From Curtobacterium pusillum (GTDB lineage: Bacteria; Actinomycetota; Actinomycetes; Actinomycetales; Microbacteriaceae), in NCBI GenBank assembly GCA_002025645.1, contig CP018783.1, positions 1,860,001 to 1,924,000 on the forward strand: a DNA stretch of 64,000 nt, in the 5' to 3' direction. A program made the position numbers and the translations under genes. Below are positions 45,954 to 53,278 of the stretch, piece after piece. The notes below the pieces were generated by a model that did no database searches, was not told where the DNA came from, and saw only the letters and a list, made by a program, of their open reading frames with translations. Every line of letters starts with the position of its first letter. Positions within the stretch are counted from its first letter, which is position 1.

Positions 45954-47635
45954 GCGGGGTCCCCGAAACGGCGGGTCCGGACGTCCGGCTCGCGGTCCGC
46001 CGGGTGCTCGGCGAGGAAGCCGGGAGGCACGGGTCGGCTCCCGAACGCGGCGAGCGCCGCGCGGGCGGTCGCCTCGTCCACCGCGGGGTCGATCGGCACG
46101 ACCGCGCGGTCGAGTTCGTCGCCCCGTTCGAGGAGCATCCGCACGGCACCGAGCTGCGCCGCGAAGGACAGGTCCATGATCTCGACGGGGTTGCCCTCGG
46201 CAGCGGTGATGTTGATGCAGCCGCCGTCGTCGAGCAGGAGCACGCGGTGGCCGTCCGGCCACGTAAGGCGTTCGACCTTCCGGCCGATCGTCGTCCGGGC
46301 GGCACCGTCGGCGATCGCTGCGCGGATCGCGACCTCCTGGTCGACCCCGCCCGCGACGGCGACGACCGCGCCGTCCGCGCAGGCCCGCAACACCCCGAGG
46401 TCGATCGTGTCCGGCACACCCGTCGCGCTCATCACGAGGTCGGCCTCGCGCACCGCGTCGGTGAGCGGCGCGACGGCGTGGCCGGCGAACAGCGCCTGCA
46501 GGGCGCGGGCGGGGTCCGTCTCGGCGACCGTGACGCGGAACCCGAGGGCGTGGAGCACCAGGGCGACCCCCTCGCCGACGTGCCCGTACCCGGCGACGAC
46601 AGCCGTGCCTCCCGGCCGGACCCGGTGGGTGCCGGAGGCGAGCTCGTCGACCAGGTCGAGCACCGCGAACACCGTCGACTGCCCGGTGCCGTACCGGTTG
46701 TCGAAGAACGTCTTCGTGCGAGCGTCGTTCACAGCGACCACGGGGATGCCGAGCGCGCCCCTGGACGCCATCACGCGCAACGGGCGGAGGCCGCTCGTCG
46801 TCTCCTCCGCGGCACCGAGCATCGTCGGCAGCAGGTCCGGGCGCTCCTGGTGCGCCAGCCGGATCAGGTGCGAGCCGTCGTCGAGCAGGATGTGCGGCCG
46901 GGTGTCGAGCATCGCGAGGGCGAGCGCCTTCTGCTCCGCGGTCGTGGCGGTGCTGCTCGCGTGGACGGTCAGCCCGGCCTGCCGCAGGACCTCGGCGACG
47001 GCGTCGTCGGTCTCGTCGGCGTGGGCGTAGACGACGACCTCGGCGCCGGCGTCCCGGAGGAGCAGGCTCAGCACGGCCGTCTTGGGTTCGAGGAACATCG
47101 CCACGCCGATCCGGGTGCCGCGGAGGAGCCCGCCGTCCCGGAGCTCGGCGGCGACAGCACGCGAGACCGGCATGGAGCGGCGGGCCCAGCGCAGGCGGGC
47201 TTCCGCGGCCGGGTCGTCCTCGGGGTCGCGGCCCGTGGAGACGAGGAACACGTCGTCGGACAGCACCGGGACGCCGAGCACCCCGGGGCGGGCACTCGTC
47301 ACGGGCCCGAAGGCGTCCTCGTCGACGGCGGGCAGGTGCCGACCGGCGTCGACCACGACGAGGGTGGCGCCGCGGGGGCGGTCGGCCTCGCGCTCGATGA
47401 CCGCGGTCGACTCGTCGGGGGCACCGAGGCACCAGAGCTGGTCGACGGGTTCGTGCTCGGCGGCAGCGCGGGCACCCAGCCCGGTGAGCAGGCCGTGCAG
47501 CGCGGCGGCGTCGCGGGGGTCGCCGCCGACGATCCGGAACCGGCGTGCGGCGACGAGCATGTTCGTCGCGGCCGCGAACCGTCGGACGGCCCCGGACGCC
47601 CAGGCGAGGGTGTCGGGGTCGGGTCCTGGCGGCAT
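45950..47635 (-). CDS. S-adenosylhomocysteine hydrolase-like protein
   Basis: 561-residue divergent SahH paralogue. The NAD-binding 'GYGHVGEGVALVLHALG' and the 'KTFFDNRYGTGQS' block are clear, but the Cys of the usual YGCR motif is Thr and the His of the usual GHPSEVMD motif is Asn ('AEGNPVEIMD'). An extra N-terminal region of about 100 residues is present. The substrate pocket may therefore differ from true SahH. ATG 47635 has a -10-like TACGAT six bases upstream and no ribosome-binding site, so it is leaderless. Confidence 0.85.
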   Translation of the reverse strand: MPPGPDPDTLAWASGAVRRFAAATNMLVAARRFRIVGGDPRDAAALHGLLTGLGARAAAEHEPVDQLWCLGAPDESTAVIEREADRPRGATLVVVDAGRHLPAVDEDAFGPVTSARPGVLGVPVLSDDVFLVSTGRDPEDDPAAEARLRWARRSMPVSRAVAAELRDGGLLRGTRIGVAMFLEPKTAVLSLLLRDAGAEVVVYAHADETDDAVAEVLRQAGLTVHASSTATTAEQKALALAMLDTRPHILLDDGSHLIRLAHQERPDLLPTMLGAAEETTSGLRPLRVMASRGALGIPVVAVNDARTKTFFDNRYGTGQSTVFAVLDLVDELASGTHRVRPGGTAVVAGYGHVGEGVALVLHALGFRVTVAETDPARALQALFAGHAVAPLTDAVREADLVMSATGVPDTIDLGVLRACADGAVVAVAGGVDQEVAIRAAIADGAARTTIGRKVERLTWPDGHRVLLLDDGGCINITAAEGNPVEIMDLSFAAQLGAVRMLLERGDELDRAVVPIDPAVDEATARAALAAFGSRPVPPGFLAEHPADREPDVRTRRFGDPA

Positions 47636-47641
47636 GGTCCA

Positions 47642-47678
47642 ATCGTATGGAATACCGAGCGGCTCCCGGACGTAGTCT
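47642..47678. promoter_or_regulatory. back-to-back leaderless promoters
   Basis: Minus-strand -10 TACGAT (47642-47647) is six bases before the SahH-like ATG. Plus-strand -10 TAGTCT (47673-47678) is six bases before the glutaredoxin ATG. With 25 bp between the two -10 elements, their -35 regions must overlap. Confidence 0.5.
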
Positions 47679-47684
47679 CTGGAC

Positions 47685-47948
47685 ATGAGCGATGCATCCT
47701 TCGACAAGGTCACGATGTTCGGTGCGGACTGGTGCCGCGACTGCCGCCGTTCCAAGGCGCTGCTCGACACCCTCGGGGTCGACTACGAGTACGTCGACGT
47801 CGAGGAGGACCTGTCGGCCGCCGGACGCGCCGAGGAGATCAGCGGGCGCAAGAACATCCCCGTCGTGGTGCTGCCGAACGGCAAGCACTTCGTGGAGCCG
47901 TCCGACGCCGAGCTGCGCTCGGAGCTCGAAGCCGCCGGCGTCGTCTGA
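47685..47948 (+). CDS. glutaredoxin / mycoredoxin-like protein
   Basis: 87-residue thioredoxin-fold redox protein with active site 'FGADWCRDC' (CxxC at 17-20), cis-Pro in 'NIPVVV', and 'FVEPSDAEL'. Close in layout to mycoredoxin Mrx1, which reduces mycothiol mixed disulfides in actinobacteria. ATG 47685; leaderless promoter TAGTCT. Confidence 0.92.
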   Translation: MSDASFDKVTMFGADWCRDCRRSKALLDTLGVDYEYVDVEEDLSAAGRAEEISGRKNIPVVVLPNGKHFVEPSDAELRSELEAAGVV

Positions 47949-47976
47949 CGCGTGCCCCCGCGACCGAATCGCGCCG

Positions 47977-48143
47977 ATCCGCGCGTAGGAAGTCGATCCG
48001 CGTGTGGGAGGTCGTATCGCGCGTAGGAGGCAGGAACTTCTGGCCTCCTACGCGCGATTCCGCTTTCCAGGACGCGCGTAATGGGTCAGAACGCGACCAA
48101 GCTCGGAGGCGCGGTGCGCGCCGGACGCGCACCGCGCCTCCAG
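47977..48143. repeat. composite hairpin element, copy 1
   Basis: Three direct repeats (47977, 47996 and 48016; period 19-20 bp; unit like ATCCGCGCGTAGGAAGTCG) lead into a 16-bp stem (48016-48031 with 48043-48058; arm ATCGCGCGTAGGAGGC). A linker with TTCCA..GCGTAATGGGTCAGAACGC follows, then a family-A hairpin with a 16-bp perfect stem (48105-48120 with 48126-48141). The same plan occurs at 59394-59543. No gene is seen in 47949-48208. Confidence 0.75.
48105..48141 (+). terminator. family-A hairpin
   Basis: GGAGGCGCGGTGCGCG (48105-48120) with its complement (48126-48141), loop CCGGA. It lies about 155 bp after the glutaredoxin gene and upstream of the fucose lactonase promoter. Confidence 0.8.
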
Positions 48144-48179
48144 GCCGTGGTTGCGTCCACCCCGCCCACATCCGCGCGG

Positions 48180-48202
48180 ACATCGGATGAATCGGGCATG
48201 AT
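48180..48202 (+). promoter_or_regulatory. lactonase promoter with FucR-type operator
   Basis: ACATCGGATGA (48180-48190) lies in the spacer of a promoter whose -10 is CATGAT (48197-48202), six bases before GTG 48209. The same motif is in the L-fuconate dehydratase promoter. Confidence 0.55.
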
Positions 48203-48208
48203 GGCCGC

Positions 48209-49036
48209 GTGATCATCGATGCTCACCACCACCTCTGGGACCCCGCCGACCGGCCGTACCCCTGGATGGACGACTCCGTCGCGCCGATCCGCCGCCGGTT
48301 CGACGTCGACGACCTCCGCACCGCGACGCGGGGGACCGACGTCACGCGGACGATCGTCGTGCAGGCCGTCCACGATCCAGGCGAGACAGCGTGGCTCCTC
48401 GCGCAGCCCGCACCGGTCGCGGGTGTCGTCGGCTGGGTCGACCTGACGACGCCGGACATCGCGGACCGCCTGGCCGCGATCGCCCATCCGCGCCTGGTCG
48501 GGATCCGGCACCAGGCACAGGACGAACCCGATCCCGAGTGGCTCGCACGCCCCGACGTCGCTCGAGGGGTGCGTGCACTGGCCGGGGCCGGACTCGTGTT
48601 CGACCTGCTCGTCCGCGCCCGGGAACACCGCGCTGCGCTCACACTGGTCGACGCCGTACCAGAGGCGTCGTTCGTGCTCGACCACGCGGGGAAGCCGACG
48701 ATCGCGTCCGGTGACCCCGGGTGGCGGGAACGGATGCGCGACCTCGCGGCCAGACCGAACGTCGCCTGCAAGGTGTCCGGCCTGCTCACCGAGGCCGGTC
48801 CGGACTGGCGGCGACAACCCGTGGCCCGGTACGCCAGGCAAGCCGTCGAGACCTTCGGGCCGGACCGTTCGCTGTTCGGGTCCGACTGGCCGGTGTCGAC
48901 CCTCGCGACCGACTACGCGGACACCTTGCACACGACCCAGGACGCACTCGCCGACCTGACGCCGGACGAGCGCGACGCCGTGTTCCGTGGCACGGCCGAG
49001 CGCGTGTACCTTGCCCGGGCGTCGAGCCAGACATAG
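48209..49036 (+). CDS. L-fuconolactone hydrolase (amidohydrolase family 2)
   Basis: 275-residue TIM-barrel lactonase converting L-fucono-1,5-lactone to L-fuconate. N-terminal 'IIDAHHHLWDP' and C-terminal 'SLFGSDWPVS' are the usual motifs of sugar-lactone amidohydrolases. GTG 48209 follows a -10-like CATGAT by six bases; leaderless. An operator-like ACATCGGATGA lies in the promoter. First gene of the plus-strand fucose operon. The fucose assignment comes from context with fuconate dehydratase and fucosidase. Confidence 0.88.
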   Translation: MIIDAHHHLWDPADRPYPWMDDSVAPIRRRFDVDDLRTATRGTDVTRTIVVQAVHDPGETAWLLAQPAPVAGVVGWVDLTTPDIADRLAAIAHPRLVGIRHQAQDEPDPEWLARPDVARGVRALAGAGLVFDLLVRAREHRAALTLVDAVPEASFVLDHAGKPTIASGDPGWRERMRDLAARPNVACKVSGLLTEAGPDWRRQPVARYARQAVETFGPDRSLFGSDWPVSTLATDYADTLHTTQDALADLTPDERDAVFRGTAERVYLARASSQT

Positions 49037-49041
49037 GATGT
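49031..49041 (+). promoter_or_regulatory. second operator-like site
   Basis: ACATAGGATGT overlaps the lactonase stop codon and precedes the diketo-hydrolase gene. Together with the following TTC it matches 13 of 14 bases of the fuconate dehydratase site. A CTGCTGC/GCAGCAG inverted repeat follows at once. Confidence 0.4.
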
Positions 49042-49077
49042 TTCTGCTGCACTGTCGCAGCAGGAGAGTGAGGAACG

Positions 49078-49938
49078 ATGCGGTTCGCACGACTGGGCCC
49101 CGCCGGGAACGAGATCCCCGTGGCCATCGACACCGACGACGAGGTCCTCGACCTCCGGAGCATCACGAGCGACATCAGCGGACCGTTCCTGGCGTCCGAC
49201 CCGGGCCCGGTCGAACTCGTCCGTCACGCCCGGGCAGCCGGAGACCTCCCGGTGCTGCCCCGCGACGAGGCCGACGCACTGCGACGCGGCGCTCCCGTCG
49301 CCCGCCCCGGCAAGGTCGTCTGCATCGGCCTGAACTACCGCGACCACGCCGCCGAGACCGGCGCCGAGATCCCCACCGAGCCGATCGTGTTCATGAAGGA
49401 CCCGATGACGGTGATCGGCCCCGACGACGAGGTGCTCGTCCCCCGCGGCAGCACCAAGACCGACTGGGAGATCGAGCTCGCGATCGTCATCGGCACCACC
49501 GCGCGGTACTGCGACTCCGCAGACGAGGCCGCGACCCACATCGCCGGGTACGCCATCGCGCACGACGTGTCCGAGCGGGCGTTCCAGCTCGAGCGCGGCG
49601 GGCAGTGGGACAAGGGGAAGTCCTGCGAGACGTTCAACCCCCTCGGGCCCTGGCTCGTCACCCCCGATGAGGTCGACCCCGCAGCCCTCGCGCTCCGGCT
49701 CACCGTCAACGGCGAGGTGCGGCAGGACGGCACCACCGCCGACATGATCTTCCGGCCCGCCGAGATCGTCCGCTACCTTTCGCAGTTCATGGTCCTGTAC
49801 CCGGGCGACGTGATCAGCACCGGCACCCCCGCGGGCGTCGCACTCGGGAGCGGCGCCCCGTACCTGCGCCCCGGCGACGTCGTCGAGCTCACGGCCGACG
49901 GGCTCGGCTCGCAGCGACAGACGATCGGGGCGGCGTGA
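49078..49938 (+). CDS. 2,4-diketo-3-deoxy-L-fuconate hydrolase (FAH family)
   Basis: Last enzyme of the pathway, yielding pyruvate and L-lactate. 286 residues with the FAH fold. 'CIGLNYRDHAAETG', 'FMKDPMTVIG', the metal ligands in 'WEIELAIVIG', and 'HDVSERAFQ' are visible; 'PGDVISTGTPAGVALG' is near the end. ATG 49078 with GTGAGGA upstream. The stop overlaps the next start (TGATG). Confidence 0.9.
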   Translation: MRFARLGPAGNEIPVAIDTDDEVLDLRSITSDISGPFLASDPGPVELVRHARAAGDLPVLPRDEADALRRGAPVARPGKVVCIGLNYRDHAAETGAEIPTEPIVFMKDPMTVIGPDDEVLVPRGSTKTDWEIELAIVIGTTARYCDSADEAATHIAGYAIAHDVSERAFQLERGGQWDKGKSCETFNPLGPWLVTPDEVDPAALALRLTVNGEVRQDGTTADMIFRPAEIVRYLSQFMVLYPGDVISTGTPAGVALGSGAPYLRPGDVVELTADGLGSQRQTIGAA

Positions 49939-50708
49939 TGACCGACGTGCGCAGCTCCGTCGGCGGACGGAGCCACGACGGCGTCCGGGCGATCGTCACG
50001 GGTGGCGCGTCCGGCATCGGTGCCGCGATCGTCACCGCTCTGCAGGACCGCGGCGCGACCGTGGCCGTGCTCGACCTGCAGTCCTCGGCCGCCGGTGTGT
50101 TCTCGGTACCGTGCGACGTGAGCGACGACGACTCCGTGCACGCCGCCGTCGACGCCGCGGTGGAACACCTCGGCGGCCTCGACGTCCTGGTGAACAACGC
50201 CGGCATCGGCGCGCAGGGCACGGTCGAGGACAACACCGACGACGAGTGGCGCCGCGTGTACGAGGTCAACGTGCTCGGCACCGTGCGCCTGTCCCGCGCA
50301 GCGCTGCCGCACCTGCGGGCCTCCGGCAACGCCAGCATCGTGAACACCTGCTCGATCGCCGCCACCGCCGGACTCCCCCAGCGCGCGCTGTACTCCGCGA
50401 CGAAGGGGGCGATCGCGGCGCTCACCCGGGCGATGGCCGCGGACCACCTCCGCGAGGGGGTCCGTGTGAACGCCGTCAACCCCGGCACCGCGGACACCCC
50501 GTGGGTCGCGCGTCTGCTCTCGACCGCGGGCGACCCGGCTGCGGAACGCGCTGCCCTGGAGGCACGCCAACCGCACGGCCGCCTCGTCGCGGCCGAGGAG
50601 GTCGCCGAGGCGGTCGCGTACCTGACGAGTCCGCTCGCCCGGTCGACGACCGGGGTCGACCTGGCGGTCGACGGCGGGATGCAGGCGCTGCGGCTCCGGC
50701 CCGCCTGA
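49938..50708 (+). CDS. 2-keto-3-deoxy-L-fuconate dehydrogenase (SDR)
   Basis: 256-residue short-chain dehydrogenase. Cofactor motif 'TGGASGIGAAI', 'NNAG', catalytic Ser in 'NTCSIAATAG' and 'YSATKGA'. In this cluster it should oxidise 2-keto-3-deoxy-L-fuconate to the 2,4-diketo acid. ATG 49938 overlaps the hydrolase stop; a GTG one codon earlier is also possible. Confidence 0.88.
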   Translation: MTDVRSSVGGRSHDGVRAIVTGGASGIGAAIVTALQDRGATVAVLDLQSSAAGVFSVPCDVSDDDSVHAAVDAAVEHLGGLDVLVNNAGIGAQGTVEDNTDDEWRRVYEVNVLGTVRLSRAALPHLRASGNASIVNTCSIAATAGLPQRALYSATKGAIAALTRAMAADHLREGVRVNAVNPGTADTPWVARLLSTAGDPAAERAALEARQPHGRLVAAEEVAEAVAYLTSPLARSTTGVDLAVDGGMQALRLRPA

Positions 50709-50723
50709 TGGTGCTGATCGGAC

Positions 50724-50813
50724 GGCCTGGGCCCACGCCGCCGGTTCCGGGCCGACGCGCCAGCGGCGGACCGGCCGTGCCGGTGGGGAGAGGGGCGGTG
50801 CCGGTATCGTCAG
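50724..50813. repeat. 89-bp dispersed intergenic repeat, copy B
   Basis: About 93% identical to 1736-1824. It occupies most of the gap between the SDR stop and the FadR-type gene, 15 bp after the stop. It may act as an attenuating structure before the regulator gene. No coding potential is convincing. Confidence 0.7.
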
Positions 50814-50855
50814 CGTGTCCCGTCCGCTCGTGGTCGGGTCCCAGGAGGTGGTGAC

Positions 50856-51533
50856 GTGGCTTCGCTGACCGACGACGCGATCGCGCGCATCCAGCAGATG
50901 ATCGTGAGCGGCGAACTCCAGCCCGGGCAGCGCCTGCCGCCGGAGAAGGAGCTCAGCGAATCACTGGGGCTGTCACGGAACAGCCTGCGCGAAGCGGTGA
51001 AGGCCCTCGAACTCATCCGCGTGCTCGACGTCCGGCGCGGCGACGGCACCTACGTGACCTCGCTCGAGCCGTCGGTGCTGCTCGAGGCGGTGTCGTTCGT
51101 CGTCGACATGCACCACGACCGCTCCCTCGTCGACCTGCTCGAGGTCCGTCGCATCCTGGAGCCCGCGTCCGCCGTCCTCGCGACCGCCCGGGCATCGGAG
51201 CAGCAGATCGACGACCTGGCGACGCTCATGCACTCGGTCGGCGAGGACACCGGCGTCGAGGACCTCGTCGCCCACGACCTGCTGTTCCACTCGACGATCG
51301 CCGGCATCGGTGGCAACCAGTACCTGTCCGGGCTGCTCGACGCCCTGTCCAGCAAGACCGTGCGGGTGCGGGTGTGGCGCGGCCTGACGCAGAACGGCTC
51401 GGTCCAGCGCACCCTCGACGAGCACGCGGCGATCGTGGACGCCATCCGCCGCCGGGACCCGCAGCTCGTCCAGGCACTGGTGGTGTCGCACGTCGAGGGC
51501 GTCGAGCGCTGGCTCCGTCGTTCCCTCGACTGA
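50856..51533 (+). CDS. FadR-subfamily GntR regulator of fucose catabolism
   Basis: 225 residues. N-terminal winged helix-turn-helix (about 5-70: 'LPPEKELSESLGLSRNSLREAVKALE', then 'GDGTYV') and a C-terminal all-helical FCD ligand domain. GTG 50856 with GGAGG upstream. Being in the fucose operon, it most likely binds the ACATCGGATGT-type sites at 48180 and 59304 and senses a pathway intermediate. Confidence 0.9.
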   Translation: MASLTDDAIARIQQMIVSGELQPGQRLPPEKELSESLGLSRNSLREAVKALELIRVLDVRRGDGTYVTSLEPSVLLEAVSFVVDMHHDRSLVDLLEVRRILEPASAVLATARASEQQIDDLATLMHSVGEDTGVEDLVAHDLLFHSTIAGIGGNQYLSGLLDALSSKTVRVRVWRGLTQNGSVQRTLDEHAAIVDAIRRRDPQLVQALVVSHVEGVERWLRRSLD

Positions 51534-51634
51534 CGCGAACCCGTCAGTCCTCCCAGGCAGGGGCGTGTTGGGTCGGATGTCGGCCCTGACTCCGGCAACC
51601 ATGCCGCGGCAACCGCACCCACGAGGAGGAAACC

Positions 51635-51913
51635 GTGCTCGGTCTCATCATCAGCTTGATCATCATCGGACTCATCGCCGGCGCCATCGCGCGACTGGTC
51701 ATCCCCGGCAAGCAGCACATCTCGATCCCCATGACCATCCTGCTCGGCATCATCGGGTCGTTCGTCGGGGGCTTCCTCGGGTTCCTGATCTTCCAGCACG
51801 ACCCGATGGACGGCTTCTTCCAGCCGGCGGGGATCATCGGCTCGATCATCGGCGCGATCATCGTGCTGTTCGTCTACACGCGCTTCGCGGGTCGCTCGGC
51901 GCGCACGAACTGA
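51635..51913 (+). CDS. GlsB/YeaQ/YmgE-family stress membrane protein
   Basis: 92 residues with three membrane helices and Gly-rich turns ('GLIAGAIARLVIPGKQ', 'GIIGSFVGGFLG', 'IIGSIIGAIIVLFVY'), typical of the transglycosylase-associated protein family. GTG 51635 follows GAGGAGG. Not obviously linked to fucose use. Confidence 0.9.
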   Translation: MLGLIISLIIIGLIAGAIARLVIPGKQHISIPMTILLGIIGSFVGGFLGFLIFQHDPMDGFFQPAGIIGSIIGAIIVLFVYTRFAGRSARTN

Positions 51914-51931
51914 CACGTCCGGCGCCTCATC

Positions 51932-51991
51932 GCGCCCCCGGACGAACACCGCGCCCCGTTCTCACGGGGCGCGGTGTTCGTCCGGGGGCGC
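51932..51991. terminator. family-B bidirectional terminator, copy 2
   Basis: A 27-bp perfect stem (51932-51958 with 51965-51991), loop TTCTCA; core CGAACACCGCGCCCCG. It lies between the converging GlsB-type gene and the fucose operon end. Compared with copy 1, the stem pair TT/AA is replaced by AC/GT, a compensated change. Confidence 0.92.
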
Positions 51992-51998
51992 AGTCGGT

Positions 51999-52961
51999 TC
52001 AGCCGCCGAGCAAGCCCGCCGCGCGCAGGTCGTCCCACAGCGGCTCGGGGACGACGGCCGCCGCGCGGGACACGTTGGAGCGCACCTGGTCGGCGGACTG
52101 GGCGCCGAGGGCGATCGCCCGGACGGCAGCGGCGCGGCGCGGGAACGCCAGTGCGGCCTCGGGCAGGGTGACGCCGTGCCGTTCGCAGACGTCGGCGATC
52201 GCGTTCGCCCGCTCGACGAGGGCCCCGGGCGCAGCCGCGTAGTCGTACGTGGCCCCGGCTCCGGGCCGGTCGACCCCGAGCAACCCGGAGTTGTAGACGC
52301 CGACCGCCACCACCGCGACGCCGAGCGCCTCGCACCGTGCGACGAGCGCTGCCGCCGGCTGTTCGAGCAGCGTGTACCGCCCCGCGAGCATCACGACGTC
52401 ACACAGCCCCGTCGACACCGCGGCCTCGAGCGCGGCCACCGAGTTCGACCCGACGCCGACCGCCCGGACCACGCCCTCGTCCCGCAGCTCGGCGAGCGTC
52501 GGCAGCGCCTGGGTCAGCCCGTCCGGCAGCGAGTACACGTCCGGGTCGTGCAGGTACGCGACGTCGACGTGATCGAGTCCGAGCCGGCCGAGCGACTCGT
52601 CGAGGGACCTCCGGACGCCCGACGGCGACGGGTCCCACTGCCGGACGAGGTCGTTCGGCACTGCGAAGCCACCCGGCTCCAGGTCGTCGCCGTCGCCACG
52701 TCCGGGGACGAGCAGGCGTCCGACCTTGGTGGAGACGAGGTACTCGGACCGGGGTCGTCCGGCGAGCGCCGCCCCGAGCCGGCGTTCGGACAGCCCGAGG
52801 CCGTAGTGCGGTGCGGTGTCGAACCCGCGGACCCCGGCGTCCCAGGCGGCGTCGACCGTGGCCCGTGCATCGTCGTCGGACACCGGCCGCAGCAGGTTCC
52901 CGATGCCCGCACCACCGAACCAGAACGGCCCGCGATCGAGGTCGAGGTCGAGGTCGGTCAT
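51999..52961 (-). CDS. L-fucose 1-dehydrogenase (D-threo-aldose type AKR)
   Basis: 320-residue aldo/keto reductase-fold enzyme oxidising L-fucose to L-fuconolactone. 'FDTAPHYGLGLSERRLG' and 'VSTKVGRLL' are typical of D-threo-aldose/L-fucose dehydrogenases; the catalytic His is in 'AYLHDPDVY'. ATG 52961 overlaps the mutarotase stop (ATGA). Last gene of the minus-strand fucose operon, followed by a strong hairpin. Confidence 0.9.
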   Translation of the reverse strand: MTDLDLDLDRGPFWFGGAGIGNLLRPVSDDDARATVDAAWDAGVRGFDTAPHYGLGLSERRLGAALAGRPRSEYLVSTKVGRLLVPGRGDGDDLEPGGFAVPNDLVRQWDPSPSGVRRSLDESLGRLGLDHVDVAYLHDPDVYSLPDGLTQALPTLAELRDEGVVRAVGVGSNSVAALEAAVSTGLCDVVMLAGRYTLLEQPAAALVARCEALGVAVVAVGVYNSGLLGVDRPGAGATYDYAAAPGALVERANAIADVCERHGVTLPEAALAFPRRAAAVRAIALGAQSADQVRSNVSRAAAVVPEPLWDDLRAAGLLGG

Positions 52962-53278
52962 CCCTGTCCTTCCAGGGTCCAGACGAGCGGGACCCCGTCG
53001 TCGTTCCCCGAGTAGTCGTCGTCGGCCTCGAGCAGCGGGTTGACGACGTCCTGCCAGGCGGCGTTCACCGGGTCGTCCGCGAGGGACCGACGCATCGCAC
53101 GGTAGTCCTCGACCTCGATGAGGTGGACGAGGTCCTGCCCGTCGCGCCAGATGCTCCAGTTCGACACCCCGGCTGCCCGGAGCCGGTCGGCGAGTGCGGG
53201 CGGGATGGCGGCGTGCACGCGTTCGTACTCCGCCTCCATCCCGCTCCGCAGTCGGGTCCTCGAGAGGATGCGCTGCAT
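52958..53278 (-). CDS. L-fucose/L-rhamnose-type mutarotase
   Basis: 106 residues, dimeric alpha/beta-barrel mutarotase family (DUF718-like). 'GMEAEYERVHAAIPP', 'NWSIWRDGQDLVHLIEVEDY' and the C-terminal 'PLVWTL' are family-like. It would interconvert L-fucose anomers for the dehydrogenase. ATG 53278 overlaps the fucosidase stop (TGATG). Confidence 0.88.
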   Translation of the reverse strand: MQRILSRTRLRSGMEAEYERVHAAIPPALADRLRAAGVSNWSIWRDGQDLVHLIEVEDYRAMRRSLADDPVNAAWQDVVNPLLEADDDYSGNDDGVPLVWTLEGQG

